Position numbers and translations under genes: made by a program. Positions 48,268 to 58,251 of a stretch of DNA of 64,000 nucleotides are shown piece by piece. The DNA is taken from assembly GCA_030430385.1 (NCBI GenBank), contig JAUIFO010000004.1, forward strand, positions 124,001-188,000. Direction: 5' to 3'. This stretch comes from Bacteroidia bacterium (lineage in GTDB: Bacteria > Bacteroidota > Bacteroidia > Flavobacteriales > Flavobacteriaceae). Numbering within the stretch: position 1 is the stretch's first letter; the number at the start of each line of letters is the position of its first letter. Under the pieces are notes generated by a model. That model had not been told where the DNA came from, made no database searches, and was given only the letters and a program-made list of their open reading frames with translations.

Positions 48268-48385
48268 GTCTGAATTAAAATTTGTATTCTGTGTAGTTCT
48301 GAAAGATTAAAGCGATGTTACACAGAAGTGTTATTGTTTCAATTTAGTTCTTTCCTTTTGTCTTTCAATTTCGCTAAAAGGAGCG

Positions 48386-48417
48386 CAAAAATAAGACTTA
48401 TTAATCAATAAAACAAA
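48386..48417 (-). promoter_or_regulatory. rpsA promoter
   Basis: On the minus strand TTTG (48417-48414), a 20-base spacer and TATTTTTG (48393-48386) reproduce the Bacteroidota housekeeping consensus TTTG-N19-21-TANNTTTG. The start of transcription would be near 48379, which leaves about 110 untranslated bases before the rpsA ATG. Confidence 0.75.
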
Positions 48418-48553
48418 CATTTAGCACCTAAAGAAAATGATTTTCAAATATCTACCTCAATTTTTGAAAAAACCAAGCTAACTAATTGATTTTTTGGCAT
48501 ATAAATTGATATCTTTACTGTACATATTAACACTAAAACTAAAACAAAATATT

Positions 48554-48931
48554 ATGGTCAAAGCAAAATACCAAAGCGTACTAGACTTAGGTGAAAAATT
48601 AAACATTCAAGATGGTAATGTGGTTGAAGAAAATGGTGTCTTAAAAGTTTGGGGTACTGCCAAAACGCAGTATGAAAAAAACCTACTTTGGGACAATATT
48701 AAAGCCATTGGTGGTGAAAACCCAACAGATATTATGGCAGACATTAAAGTAGCTGATGAATCTGTTTATCACAGACACACTGTGCAAAGTGGTGAAACTT
48801 TAGGAAAAATAGCCAAACATTATTATGGTGATGCTATGAAGTACAAGACTATATTTGAAGCGAATACCGATATTCTTAAAAATCCGGATTTGATTTATCC
48901 TGACCAAGAGCTTATCATTCCTAACGCATAA
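48554..48931 (+). CDS. BON-LysM protein, Kbp/YgaU-like
   Basis: 125 residues from the ATG at 48554 (VKAKYQSVLDLGEKLN). A TTG 20 codons upstream extends the frame but adds nothing like the family, and the leader ahead of the ATG is AT-rich. A BON-like domain (about 1-68) is followed by one LysM domain (about 75-125): RHTVQSGETLGKIAKHYYG and IFEANTDILKNPDLIYPDQ are close to E. coli Kbp (YgaU), a cytoplasmic potassium-binding protein. There is no signal peptide, in line with that family. Confidence 0.85.
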   Translation: MVKAKYQSVLDLGEKLNIQDGNVVEENGVLKVWGTAKTQYEKNLLWDNIKAIGGENPTDIMADIKVADESVYHRHTVQSGETLGKIAKHYYGDAMKYKTIFEANTDILKNPDLIYPDQELIIPNA

Positions 48932-48941
48932 GACTAAATTT

Positions 48942-48992
48942 TAAAAAAAGACCACTGTTCACTGAGATCCTCTAAGTACAGTGGTTTTTTTT
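48942..48992. terminator. Bidirectional terminator between the Kbp-like gene and cmk
   Basis: ACCACTGT (48951-48958) pairs with ACAGTGGT (48978-48985), with a small GAG/CTC stem inside the loop. Eight T follow on the plus strand and a run of seven A precedes the stem, so it works for both convergent genes. Confidence 0.85.
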
Positions 48993-49689
48993 ATTTACTA
49001 ACCTGAGATATTCTGTCTCGTGTTAATTGATATATATACTCAAATTGCTGTTCTAGATCCATATTAGAATTATCGATTTTAATGGCATCTTTGGCCATAG
49101 TTAAAGGCGAATCTTCACGAGTTGAATCAATACGATCTCGTGTTTGAACATTGTTTAAGACGTCTTCATAAGTTACTTCATCACCACGCTCTAGTAACTC
49201 ATCATAACGACGCTGCGCTCTTGTTTCAGCTGAAGCAGTCATAAATAGTTTTAATTCGGCATTAGGAAAAACAACAGTACCTATATCTCTTCCATCCATA
49301 ACTACACCTTTATCAACACCCATTTGCTGTTGTTGTTTCACTAGTTGCTGTCTTACTTCTGAAACTGTGGCTATCTGACTTACAAACTGCGAAACTTCTA
49401 ATGTACGAATCTGTTTTTCAACATTTGTTCCATTTAAATACACTTCAGCAAACCCTAAATGGTCATTAAATTGAAAGCTAATATGGATTTTATTCAAGTC
49501 TGCAACCAAGCCGTCTTCATCAAATGAAGATTTATTGATAAAATTGTGTTGCATAGCATACAAGGTAACGACACGATACATCGCACCAGAATCTACATAA
49601 ATATAGCCTAGGGCTTTAGCAAGTCGTTTAGCAACAGTACTTTTTCCTGTAGATGAAAATCCATCAATAGCTATGGTGATTCTTTCCAT
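48991..49689 (-). CDS. cmk: Cytidylate kinase
   Basis: 232 residues. P-loop AIDGFSSTGKSTVAKRLA near the N-terminus, YVDSGAMYR, the DGRDIGTVVFPNA segment and an arginine-rich lid (RAQRRYDEL, TREDSPL). It phosphorylates CMP and dCMP. The P-loop reads GFSSTGKS instead of the usual GPAGSGKS, which does not remove any key residue. Its ATG overlaps the porQ stop by one base (TAATG), a link between porQ and cmk that recurs in this family. Confidence 0.93.
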   Translation of the reverse strand: MERITIAIDGFSSTGKSTVAKRLAKALGYIYVDSGAMYRVVTLYAMQHNFINKSSFDEDGLVADLNKIHISFQFNDHLGFAEVYLNGTNVEKQIRTLEVSQFVSQIATVSEVRQQLVKQQQQMGVDKGVVMDGRDIGTVVFPNAELKLFMTASAETRAQRRYDELLERGDEVTYEDVLNNVQTRDRIDSTREDSPLTMAKDAIKIDNSNMDLEQQFEYIYQLTRDRISQVSK

Positions 49690-50708
49690 TATCTCAAATC
49701 AATTTGAAGTCCGAAAAAATTTGTATTTGAGGCACTTGTATATCTAGCGTGCGAATAACTAATTCGCATTTTATTCATTTTAATTCCGATTCCAAAAGAC
49801 AACCCAGAAAAGTTACGTTGTTCTTCCAATCGCAATTCTTCTGCTCTTCTAAAGTTATAGCCTAATCTAAGGCTAAATCCGCGATCTGGAAATAATTCTG
49901 CTCCAAGAATGGTATGACGTAAAACTTCATTAAGAAATCCTACCTCCTCTTGAGTTTGATTTCCGTCTAAATCTGTTGTCGCTCTAGCTGGATTTGAAGT
50001 TGCTATTGGCCAAGTTTGCAAATTTTCGAGTGTTAAATGCCATCTTAGTGGGACATTTTCAAGCGTTTGCGATAAACCTAAAGTTATTTCTAAAGGCAGT
50101 TTTTCTCTAAGTCCAGCATAAGTTACGACTTGTGTTCCTAAATTTCGTATAACTAATGCAGCATGAAAATCAAGTCTCTCATTAATATACATAGCTCCCA
50201 GATCTGTAGCTAATCCAATAGAATTGTATTGTTCTAATTTAGAGGTAATCATTTTAAAATTAGCACCAATAAAAAAATCGGTATATGGAATGTTATAAGC
50301 ATAACCTAATGATAAAGCAGCTTCATTTCCAGTAAAGGTTCCTGTTGAAACACCATTGAGATCATAACCTTCAAACTCACCATAGTTAATATAGGTCATT
50401 CCAATATGCAAGGTATTTACATGTCTATCCCAAGTATAAGCATAAGCCGCAGTTCCATAACTTATACCAGCCAAATAACTAGAATAGTTTACCGCCAACT
50501 GATTGTCCATTTCATCATTAATGGTCGCAGGATTAAATAAACCGCTAGTAACATCATAATCGTAATTGGTAATGACTTTACCTCCAAGTGCAGCTTGACG
50601 GGGAGACGATATTAAGTTCAAAAATTGGAATGTAGATTCACCACCAACTTGGGCAAACAGTAAAGGTGTCGTAACCAAACAAATAAACGTGGTAATCTTC
50701 TTTAGCAT
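49689..50708 (-). CDS. porQ: T9SS protein PorQ
   Basis: 339 residues from the ATG at 50708 (MLKKITTFICLV); a TTG four codons upstream is less likely. Signal peptide ending LLFAQ, then the PorV/PorQ start FQFLNLISSPRQAALGGK and a barrel of about 14 strands. PorQ is an outer-membrane component of the type IX secretion system that, with PorZ, delivers sorting-domain proteins to the attachment complex. It is preceded by a LysM protein and followed by cmk, translationally coupled. Confidence 0.9.
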   Translation of the reverse strand: MLKKITTFICLVTTPLLFAQVGGESTFQFLNLISSPRQAALGGKVITNYDYDVTSGLFNPATINDEMDNQLAVNYSSYLAGISYGTAAYAYTWDRHVNTLHIGMTYINYGEFEGYDLNGVSTGTFTGNEAALSLGYAYNIPYTDFFIGANFKMITSKLEQYNSIGLATDLGAMYINERLDFHAALVIRNLGTQVVTYAGLREKLPLEITLGLSQTLENVPLRWHLTLENLQTWPIATSNPARATTDLDGNQTQEEVGFLNEVLRHTILGAELFPDRGFSLRLGYNFRRAEELRLEEQRNFSGLSFGIGIKMNKMRISYSHARYTSASNTNFFGLQIDLR

Positions 50709-50758
50709 ACAGGAGTGCAAAGTAAATAAATCTATCTTAAAACGTCTAGTTGGATGTT

Positions 50759-51535
50759 TTATTTTTTAGCAACTTCTGAATTCTGCTGAATTTTTAGCTC
50801 TTGCCCTATTTTAATAGTATCACTTCTAAGATTATTTATTGCTTTGATGTCTGCAACAGTCGTATTATGCTGTTTAGCAATACCAATTAGCGTATCACCT
50901 TTACTCACTGTCCATTTTACAAGTGGTGTTTGAGTAGAAGCGCTAGCACTATAAATAAGTAATTTTTGGCCTTCTTTTATTATTGTAGTCTCTAAATTAT
51001 TGGCGATAAGAATTTTACCAACCGTCGTATTGTAACGTTTCGCTAAAGAATATAAAGTCTCATTTTTGTTGACTATGTGATAATGCTCAGCAACTTCTTG
51101 TGCTTTTTTAGAACTTTCTTCTACGACAACAGATGCTTTGACAGTCTCAGCAATCCTAGTTGCATCAGTATCTAAGTTGTTAGCAGTCTCAGTACTTTGA
51201 GTCTCCATAGTCGTTTCAGCTACTTTAGGCATTTGAGTAACAGATACTTCTTCATTCATTTCATCGTCATTATATTCAGAAACTGATGGCATATCCACAA
51301 TTAAGTTGGTTTTGATTTCTGTTCGAGAAGATAATACGGAATCTTTGAGCTTTTTAGCCGTTCTGTTTGTAGCAACTTCTCCAGTAACGTAAGTCACCTC
51401 GCCTGTCACTAAATTGAGTTTGGCTGGTTTCCCATTTAGGAGTACATCTTTAAACGTTTCGGTTTGCGATATAGCCTCAAAACATGAAGCAAATATGACA
51501 AAACTTAAAGCTATTAATCTAAAGTTTTTTAGCAT
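50759..51535 (-). CDS. Secreted protein with two LysM domains
   Basis: 258 residues. Signal sequence (about 1-24); a cysteine (Cys18) in IFASCFEA could be a lipobox, otherwise cleavage follows AISQ. A Thr/Glu-rich middle (about 45-150) leads to two LysM domains: [20 protein letters not shown] (about 151-195) and [19 protein letters not shown] (about 206-250). LysM binds peptidoglycan. The gene lies between lon and porQ and overlaps the end of lon by 17 bases. A role as a cell-wall anchor for the T9SS is possible but not shown. Confidence 0.83.
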   Translation of the reverse strand: MLKNFRLIALSFVIFASCFEAISQTETFKDVLLNGKPAKLNLVTGEVTYVTGEVATNRTAKKLKDSVLSSRTEIKTNLIVDMPSVSEYNDDEMNEEVSVTQMPKVAETTMETQSTETANNLDTDATRIAETVKASVVVEESSKKAQEVAEHYHIVNKNETLYSLAKRYNTTVGKILIANNLETTIIKEGQKLLIYSASASTQTPLVKWTVSKGDTLIGIAKQHNTTVADIKAINNLRSDTIKIGQELKIQQNSEVAKK

Positions 51536-53969
51536 TTTTGACCCTTTGATTAGTTAATGCTAATTTCAAAACGTCACTCATTTCTTTGACATAATGAAAT
51601 TTTAAACCTTTCAAATATAAGGGATTTATTTCTTCTATGTCTCTTTTATTGTCTTCGCAGAGTAAAATTTCTTTAATTTTTGCGCGTTTAGCGGCTAAAA
51701 TTTTCTCTTTAATTCCTCCAACTGGTAATACTTTTCCTCGTAAAGTAATCTCTCCTGTCATAGCAATACTACGCTTTACCTTTCGTTGTGTAAATAATGA
51801 TACTAACGACGTAAGCATGGTAACTCCAGCACTCGGTCCATCTTTAGGTGTTGCACCTTCAGGCACGTGAATATGCACATTGTACTTATCAAATAGTTCT
51901 GAATTGATACCAAACTCATCAGCATTAGCTTTAATATATTCCATAGCAATGGTAGCAGACTCTTTCATTACTTTTCCTAAATTTCCAGTAATGGTTAGAT
52001 TCCCTTTCCCTTTTGAAAGAATAGATTCTATGAATAAAATATCACCTCCAACTCTAGTCCACGCCAAACCAGTTACCACACCAGCAACATCATTATTTTC
52101 ATATTTATCACGTTCTAAACGTGGTGGACCTAACACCTCAATGATGTCATCATTGTTTACTTTAATATTGTAAGGATCTTCCATAGCAATATTTTTAGCC
52201 GCATAACGTACCATTTTTGCAATTTGCTTTTCAAGTCCTCTAACTCCAGATTCACGTGTATAACCTTCAACTATTTTTTCTAATTGAGGTTTTGCTATTT
52301 TTAAATGCTTATCATTTAAACCATGCTCTTTAAGCTGTTTTGGCAACAAATGACGCTTTCCTATTTCAACCTTTTCTTCAATGGTATAACCTGTAACATT
52401 AATGATCTCCATTCGGTCACGTAATGCTGGCTGAATGGTATTTAGACTATTAGAGGTAGCGATAAACATGACTTTTGATAAATCGAAGCCCATTTCAAGG
52501 AAATTATCGTAGAATTCACTGTTCTGTTCAGGGTCTAAAACTTCTAGCATTGCAGAAGAAGGATCACCTTGATGTGAGTTTGATAACTTATCGATTTCAT
52601 CTAAGACAAACACAGGATTTGAGGTTTGAGCTTTCTTTAAACTCTGAATGATACGTCCTGGCATCGCACCAATGTAGGTTTTACGATGTCCACGAATCTC
52701 GGCTTCATCACGCAAACCACCAAGCGACATTCTCACATATTCTCTACCTAAAGCTTCAGCAATAGATTTTCCTAACGATGTTTTTCCAACTCCAGGAGGT
52801 CCATACAAACATAGGATTGGAGATTTCATGTCGTTTCGAAGTTTTAAAACTGCCAAATACTCAATAATGCGCTTTTTAACATCATCCAAACCGTAATGGT
52901 CGCGATCTAGAATTTTCATAGCGCGTTTTAGATCAAAATTATCTTTACTAAACTCATTCCAAGGCAAGTCTAAGAACAAGTCCAAGTAATTACGCTGAAT
53001 TGAATATTCTGCAACCTGAGGATTCATACGTTGCATTTTAGCGAGCTCTTTATCAAAATGTTCGGCAACTTTATTATCCCATTTTTTTGATTTAGCACGT
53101 TGTCGCATCTCTTCAATCTCTTCACCAGAAGACACGCCTCCAAGCTCCTCTTGTATGGTTTTCATTTGTTGGTGCAAGAAATATTCACGCTGTTGCTGAT
53201 TCATATCGCTTTGCACCTTAGACTGAATATCATTTTTCAGTTCCAACTTTTGAAGCTCAACATTCATCAACTTTAAGGTTGTAAGTGCACGCTCTTTTAG
53301 GTCGTTGATCTCTAACAAGTCTTGCTTTTCCTTAACGGATAGATTCATATTAGAAGACACAAAATTTACTAGAAACGAATTGCTTTCTATATTCTTGATA
53401 GCAAAGGATGCTTCAGTAGGAATGTTTGGACTATCCTTTATGATCTGAAGCGACAAATCTTTAATGGATTCTATAATTGCTGAAAACTCCTCGTTCTTTG
53501 GCGCAGGTTTAGCTTCAGGAACATCTTTAACAGTTGCTGTAAGATAAGGGTCTTCAGACACAATATCCTGAATTTCAAAACGCTTTTTACCTTGAATAAT
53601 GATGGTCGTATTACCATCAGGCATTTTAAGCACCTTAAGAATTCTGGCTACAGTTCCTGTTTTATAGATATCAGATTTGGTAGGATCTTCAATGGTCTCA
53701 TCTTTTTGTGAAACCACACCAATAACCTTTCCGCCTTTATTGGCATCACTGATAAGTTTAATCGATTTATCTCGTCCAGCAGTAATAGGAATTACAACAC
53801 CTGGAAACAAAACGGTATTTCGCAATGGTAAAATTGGAAGAGATTCAGGGAGTAATTCATTATTTATTTCTGCTTCATCTTCGGGAGTCATTAAAGGGAT
53901 TAATTCTGAATTTTCATCAAAATCCTGTAATGACAAACTGTCAAGCTTTATGAAATTAGATTTCGCCAT
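51519..53969 (-). CDS. lon: Lon protease (endopeptidase La)
   Basis: 816 residues, complete. N-terminal LON substrate domain (about 40-240), AAA+ module with Walker [14 protein letters not shown] (about 395) and Walker [11 protein letters not shown], and C-terminal protease domain with the Ser of DGPSAGVTM (about 717) and the Lys of [10 protein letters not shown] (about 760) forming the Ser-Lys dyad. ATP-dependent degradation of misfolded and regulatory proteins. A direct repeat TCATTCTGTCATT lies just upstream of the gene at 53983-53995 and might be a control site, but I cannot name it. The next gene overlaps its end by 17 bases. Confidence 0.96.
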   Translation of the reverse strand: MAKSNFIKLDSLSLQDFDENSELIPLMTPEDEAEINNELLPESLPILPLRNTVLFPGVVIPITAGRDKSIKLISDANKGGKVIGVVSQKDETIEDPTKSDIYKTGTVARILKVLKMPDGNTTIIIQGKKRFEIQDIVSEDPYLTATVKDVPEAKPAPKNEEFSAIIESIKDLSLQIIKDSPNIPTEASFAIKNIESNSFLVNFVSSNMNLSVKEKQDLLEINDLKERALTTLKLMNVELQKLELKNDIQSKVQSDMNQQQREYFLHQQMKTIQEELGGVSSGEEIEEMRQRAKSKKWDNKVAEHFDKELAKMQRMNPQVAEYSIQRNYLDLFLDLPWNEFSKDNFDLKRAMKILDRDHYGLDDVKKRIIEYLAVLKLRNDMKSPILCLYGPPGVGKTSLGKSIAEALGREYVRMSLGGLRDEAEIRGHRKTYIGAMPGRIIQSLKKAQTSNPVFVLDEIDKLSNSHQGDPSSAMLEVLDPEQNSEFYDNFLEMGFDLSKVMFIATSNSLNTIQPALRDRMEIINVTGYTIEEKVEIGKRHLLPKQLKEHGLNDKHLKIAKPQLEKIVEGYTRESGVRGLEKQIAKMVRYAAKNIAMEDPYNIKVNNDDIIEVLGPPRLERDKYENNDVAGVVTGLAWTRVGGDILFIESILSKGKGNLTITGNLGKVMKESATIAMEYIKANADEFGINSELFDKYNVHIHVPEGATPKDGPSAGVTMLTSLVSLFTQRKVKRSIAMTGEITLRGKVLPVGGIKEKILAAKRAKIKEILLCEDNKRDIEEINPLYLKGLKFHYVKEMSDVLKLALTNQRVKNAKKL

Positions 53970-54199
53970 AGTATATTTTTGGTCATTCTGTCATTATATT
54001 AACAGAAGATATTTCAATTTAATTATTATGAAAATCGCTTTTGGTCTTGTTTATCAACAACTTACACTGTTAAAGCAATTCTTTACCTTTATATAATTTC
54101 AATAGTTATGCCAATACGCAACCTGCCACACGAAACTTTTTTTTCAAAAAGTGTAACAAAGTTATTTCAGTGTCATCTCTATAATAAAGCATTTGTTTT

Positions 54200-54757
54200 T
54201 TGACACTAACCAATCAAAATATAGAGCAGTTATTGCAGCTTTGTAAATCGGGCAACCAGAATGCGCAAATGGAAGTCTATAACAGATATTACAACGCCAT
54301 GTATAATACATCGTTCAGAATTGTTAAAGATCGTTTTGAAGCTGAAGATATTATGCAAGAATCATTTTTAACCGCTTTTACCAAATTAGATAATCTTAAT
54401 GAGATAAAAACATTTGGATCTTGGTTAAAACGAATCGTTATCAATAACAGCATTCATCATTACAAAAAGAATACTAAATATGATGAAACACCGATTGATG
54501 ATGTGCTCTATAAAGTTGAAGATCAGTCTGGAATTACTGAACATTATGAGTTTTCAAATATGAAAGCAACACAAGTTTTAGAAATAATGAAATCATTAAA
54601 AGATAATTACAGAATGGGATTAACACTGCATTTGATTGAAGGCTATGATTATGAAGAAATTTGTGAGATCATGAACATTTCAAATGCTAATTGTAGAACA
54701 ATGATATCACGAGCTAAGGATAGTTTAAGAAAAAAATTCGCGTCTTTAGCCTCTTAA
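54200..54757 (+). CDS. ECF-type RNA polymerase sigma factor
   Basis: 185 residues. Sigma-70 region 2 (about 20-90) with FRIVKDRFEAEDIMQESFLTAF, and region 4 (about 125-180) with EGYDYEEICEIMNISNANCRTMISRAKDSLRKK. Regions 1 and 3 are absent, as in ECF factors. The start is a TTG at 54200; the first ATG falls inside region 2. A membrane protein starts ten bases after its stop and could be the controlling partner. Divergent from lon. Confidence 0.9.
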   Translation: MTLTNQNIEQLLQLCKSGNQNAQMEVYNRYYNAMYNTSFRIVKDRFEAEDIMQESFLTAFTKLDNLNEIKTFGSWLKRIVINNSIHHYKKNTKYDETPIDDVLYKVEDQSGITEHYEFSNMKATQVLEIMKSLKDNYRMGLTLHLIEGYDYEEICEIMNISNANCRTMISRAKDSLRKKFASLAS

Positions 54758-54767
54758 TACAACTGAT

Positions 54768-55337
54768 ATGAAAAAAGACAACATAGATTTACTTTTCGAA
54801 AGTCTTGACGAGACCTTTGATATTGAAACACCAAATGAAGGGCATCAACATCGCTTTTTAGAAAAGTTACAACAACAGCAAAAGCAACAGAACATCGTTG
54901 AATTGCAACCAAAAGCTAAACCTTTTTGGAAACCAATTTTAGCTATTGCAGCTTCAATTGTACTGTGTCTAAGCATCTTTAACGTGTTACAATCTCAGGA
55001 ATCTGAATTAAGAGATCTAGCGAATGTTTCACCAGAACTTTCAAAAACTCAAGATTTTTTCACACTCGCTATTGAAAATGAATTGGCAACTCTTGAAACG
55101 CAACGTTCACCAGAAACTGAAGAGCTTATTTACGATGCTATGAAAGAATTAAGCTTGCTTGAAAAGGATTACAATCGCTTAAAAGAAGACTTAACCGAAA
55201 GTGGTGATGACAAGCGTATCATCTATGCTATGATCTCAAACTTTCAAACAAGAATAGATGTCTTACAAACCGTATTACAAAATATTGAAGACGTAAAACA
55301 ATTAAAAGCGAATCAGGATTCACATAACACCTTATAA
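54768..55337 (+). CDS. Single-pass membrane protein, putative anti-sigma factor
   Basis: 189 residues. A polar, Gln-rich N-terminal part (about 1-48), one membrane helix (about 50-69, WKPILAIAASIVLCLSIF) and an outer part with coiled-coil character (about 100-175). This is the layout of a one-pass anti-sigma factor: cytoplasmic sigma-binding segment, helix, periplasmic sensor. The usual zinc signature HxxxCxxC of ZAS-type anti-sigma factors is absent, so the call rests on position and topology. Confidence 0.68.
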   Translation: MKKDNIDLLFESLDETFDIETPNEGHQHRFLEKLQQQQKQQNIVELQPKAKPFWKPILAIAASIVLCLSIFNVLQSQESELRDLANVSPELSKTQDFFTLAIENELATLETQRSPETEELIYDAMKELSLLEKDYNRLKEDLTESGDDKRIIYAMISNFQTRIDVLQTVLQNIEDVKQLKANQDSHNTL

Positions 55338-55404
55338 AACACAACAATCAATACAAAAACGAACTATTAACAAGATATTCAAAAGCATATAAATAACTAC
55401 AACT

Positions 55405-56499
55405 ATGAAAACACAATTACTATACAAACTTATATTTACACTGCTGCTTATTCCAAGTGTGGCATTAGCTGGCAACTATGGAAAATGGTCTGGAAAACAT
55501 ACTAAGGAAAAGACCATCAAAAAAGAATTTACAGTAGATTCAGATGCCACACTGAAAGTAGACAATAGCTATGGAAACATTGACATTGTTACATATGAAG
55601 GCTCTACGGTAAGCATTGAAGTTCACATCAAAACAAATGGCAATGATCTTGAAAAGGTTCAAGACAAGCTAGACGATATTGATATAGAGTTCAACGCGTC
55701 GTCTTCAGTAGTATACGCTAAAACCCATTTTAGTAAGTCTAAATCGAGTTCATGGTGGAATTGGGGAAAGAACAACAATGTTAATATGGAGGTTAATTAT
55801 GTGATCAATTTACCAATCACTAATAATGTTGACTTGAACAATGACTACGGAAGCATTACACTTGATAAACTTGAAGGTCGTGCTGATATTAATTGTGATT
55901 ATGGTAAGATCACAACTAAAGAACTCATGGCAGATAACAATGATATTCAGTTTGATTACACGAACAATTCCTATTTTGAATACATTAAAAGTGGCCGAAT
56001 TAATGCCGATTACAGTGGTTATACCGTTGGAAAGGCTAAGGATTTGAGCATCAATGCAGATTATACAAAGTCTGAAGTTGAAGTCGCAGAAAACATCTCT
56101 TACAATTGTGATTATGGTTCTTTAAAAGTAAACAATGCCAATAATGTTGAAGGTAATGGTGATTATTTAACCTTAAGACTTGGCACTATTTATAAAAATG
56201 TAAGTATTAAAGCAGATTATGGTTCTATAAAAATTGAAAAAATGGCTGCCAATGCTGGAAATATTGATATTGAATCAGATTACAATGGTATTACTATAGG
56301 CTACGATCCTGCTTACCATTTTAATTTTGACATTGACTTAGAGTACGCTTCACTTCGTGATACTGATACTTTTGAATTTACAAAAAAGCGTATTGAATCT
56401 TCAGATAAATACTATCAAGGTTATTATGGTAATTCTGGTAGCGGAAATTTAATCAGAATAAGTTCTGAATACGGAAGCGTTACTTTCAAAAGAAATTAA
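55405..56499 (+). CDS. DUF4097 beta-strand-repeat protein (putative adhesin)
   Basis: 364 residues. Signal peptide (about 1-22, ends ALAG). The rest is a run of short beta rungs with NDYGSITLDKLEG, NCDYGKITTKEL, NADYSGYTVG, NADYTKSEV and NCDYGSLKV, each DYG or DYS marking one turn. This fits the DUF4097/putative adhesin family with a right-handed beta-helix or prism. The protein has no sorting domain or membrane anchor, so it may be periplasmic. Third gene of the sigma-factor unit, 67 bases after the putative anti-sigma gene. Confidence 0.83.
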   Translation: MKTQLLYKLIFTLLLIPSVALAGNYGKWSGKHTKEKTIKKEFTVDSDATLKVDNSYGNIDIVTYEGSTVSIEVHIKTNGNDLEKVQDKLDDIDIEFNASSSVVYAKTHFSKSKSSSWWNWGKNNNVNMEVNYVINLPITNNVDLNNDYGSITLDKLEGRADINCDYGKITTKELMADNNDIQFDYTNNSYFEYIKSGRINADYSGYTVGKAKDLSINADYTKSEVEVAENISYNCDYGSLKVNNANNVEGNGDYLTLRLGTIYKNVSIKADYGSIKIEKMAANAGNIDIESDYNGITIGYDPAYHFNFDIDLEYASLRDTDTFEFTKKRIESSDKYYQGYYGNSGSGNLIRISSEYGSVTFKRN

Positions 56500-56526
56500 T
56501 TACAAATACACAAAACATAAATACAA

Positions 56527-57240
56527 ATGAAAACATCACTTTTATTAACTGCACTTTTATTTACAATCACATTTAGCTTTGCTGATAAAAAAATAAAAGG
56601 AAACGGAAACATGACAACGATCAACAGATCAACTTCAGATTACGACGGCATTAAATGTGCTGGATCATTCGACTACATACTTGTAGCTGGAACTGAAGGT
56701 AATATTACATTAGAAGGCGAGTCTAATCTTCTAGACTATATCATCACTGAAGTAAAGGACAATAACTTAATTATTAAAACCCAAAAGAATGTTTATTTAC
56801 GACCAAGTAATAACAGAACAATAAAAATCACGATTCCTTTTCAAGACATAAGCAAAGTTGCTTTAGCTGGCTCTGGAGACTTATGGAATAAAGATGTTAT
56901 CAATGCTTCAGATCTCAAGGTTGCACTAGCAGGATCAGGAGATATCGTTTTAAACATTCAAGCATCATCTGTAACCGGAAATATCGCTGGCTCTGGCGAC
57001 TTGACCTTAAAGGGAAACACTAATAAATTGGTTGCTAAAGTAGCAGGTTCAGGAGATTTTCACGGCTTTAAATTACAAGCTAATCATACTGAAGTTTCCA
57101 TTGCTGGATCAGGTGACGCAGAAGTAGTAAGTAATGAATCACTATACGCTAGAGTTGCTGGTTCTGGAGATATTGAATATCGAGGTAATCCTAAAAAAGA
57201 AGATACTAAGGTTTCAGGCTCAGGAAGCATTAGTAACTAA
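56527..57240 (+). CDS. DUF2807 (head GIN domain) auto-transporter-adhesin-like protein
   Basis: 237 residues. Signal peptide (about 1-19, ends FSFA). The body is a beta-helix with GSGD rungs: AGSGDLWNKD, AGSGDIVLN, AGSGDLTLKG, AGSGDFHGF, AGSGDAEVV, AGSGDIEYRG and a last SGSGSIS. Seven turns of this kind are typical of the DUF2807 family, a Bacteroidota group of unknown function found near DUF4097 genes. Both proteins are likely targets of the sigma factor upstream. Confidence 0.87.
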   Translation: MKTSLLLTALLFTITFSFADKKIKGNGNMTTINRSTSDYDGIKCAGSFDYILVAGTEGNITLEGESNLLDYIITEVKDNNLIIKTQKNVYLRPSNNRTIKITIPFQDISKVALAGSGDLWNKDVINASDLKVALAGSGDIVLNIQASSVTGNIAGSGDLTLKGNTNKLVAKVAGSGDFHGFKLQANHTEVSIAGSGDAEVVSNESLYARVAGSGDIEYRGNPKKEDTKVSGSGSISN

Positions 57241-57262
57241 GACTTATCACACTATATAAAAC

Positions 57263-57295
57263 CACAGGTTTCTTTTTGAAGTTTGTGTTTTTTTT
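57263..57295 (+). terminator. Terminator after the DUF2807 gene
   Basis: CACAGGTTTC pairs with GAAGTTTGTG over ten positions (three wobbles) around TTTTT, then eight T follow. It ends the sigma-factor unit before the convergent lipoprotein gene. Confidence 0.65.
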
Positions 57296-57301
57296 ATACC
57301 C

Positions 57302-58144
57302 TTAGTAGAGCACACTAATCTCACCTGATGTTAGGTTAAGATTGATGCCTTGTGCATTTGTTACAATTCCATTAAAAGTACCAATAATATTACCTGGCGA
57401 ATTGGTTGTAATTGTAGATGTAAAGCCATTAAAGCCTTGTGTAGATGGAAAATATTGCGACGTAAAGTTGAACTTAAAGGAATCATTTATAATATCATCA
57501 CCTGTTTCACCAAGATTAATTTCAAAATAGATGATGTGATATGTTGGCGACCCTGTTTCACCTGTAACTTCAAGCAAATTACCATCTTCAAAAACATTAA
57601 TGATATCAAATTCTAAATTTAAAGTGCCAGCAGTTACTCTCATAAAACCTTCGGCGTTGGCACTATCAAGACAATTTCCTAAGTCATTCAATATAGATAG
57701 TGTTTCACTATCAGGACCACAAAATTCAATTAAAGTCAGTAGTGCTTCTCTATAACTAATACAAAGATCGTAATAGGTCTCTGATGTAGCTTGACTAAAT
57801 GCTGCTTGAGCAATAGCTGCTGCTGCAGTAGCTTCAGCACAAGTATCTATTTGCGAATCTGGAATACAATCGCCTAAACTATCTAATAAAGCTTGTAAAC
57901 TTCCATCAGGATCTCCACAAAGCTGAATTAGATTTAGAATAGCAGTTTTGTAGGCTAAACACAACTGTTCGTAAGTTTCATCAGTGGCTTGAGAAAAAGC
58001 TATGGCAGCATTTGTTACATTTTCAGCAGCAAAAACACAAGACGTTTCTTCTTCTGTAGCAAATTCTCCTTCCAGAGGTTCATTGTCACATTTAGAAGCT
58101 ACTAGAAAACATAACAGCAAACAAAGTATTCCTAGCTTTTTCAT
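57302..58144 (-). CDS. Lipoprotein-like protein with two four-cysteine repeats (paralogue 1)
   Basis: 280 residues. Signal peptide with a cysteine at Cys19 (VASKCDNEPLEGEF); the residue before the cysteine is lysine, so the lipobox is not canonical, although sister genes keep the same shape. Two helical repeats (about 36-98 and 102-164) follow the pattern C-x25-C-x13-C-x16-C, for example QLCLAYKTAILNLIQLCGD. The C-terminal part (about 168-280) is a beta domain that closes with IGTFNGIV. No known family recognised. The two repeat units and the end domain are shared with the next gene upstream (58252-59088). Confidence 0.75.
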   Translation of the reverse strand: MKKLGILCLLLCFLVASKCDNEPLEGEFATEEETSCVFAAENVTNAAIAFSQATDETYEQLCLAYKTAILNLIQLCGDPDGSLQALLDSLGDCIPDSQIDTCAEATAAAAIAQAAFSQATSETYYDLCISYREALLTLIEFCGPDSETLSILNDLGNCLDSANAEGFMRVTAGTLNLEFDIINVFEDGNLLEVTGETGSPTYHIIYFEINLGETGDDIINDSFKFNFTSQYFPSTQGFNGFTSTITTNSPGNIIGTFNGIVTNAQGINLNLTSGEISVLY

Positions 58145-58195
58145 AACACAATTTTTATTAAAGATAGCAAATTATAATTTGTTGATTTTGAGCCA

Positions 58196-58227
58196 TAAAA
58201 AAAGCCAAATCGTTATGATTTGGCTTT
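58196..58227 (-). terminator. Terminator of the 58252 lipoprotein gene
   Basis: AAAGCCAAATC pairs perfectly with GATTTGGCTTT around GTTAT; on the minus strand T runs follow. It separates the first lipoprotein gene from the other three. Confidence 0.88.
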
Positions 58228-58251
58228 AAACTTATTTAAAAACTTAAAACG

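Noticed and set aside
48494..48553. TTG start giving a longer BON-LysM protein
   Set aside because: The added 20 residues do not match the Kbp family, and the ATG at 48554 begins at the usual place.
53983..53995. Direct repeat TCATTCTGTCATT before lon as a heat-shock operator
   Set aside because: It is short, and I cannot link it to a known regulator site; kept only as a remark in the lon entry.
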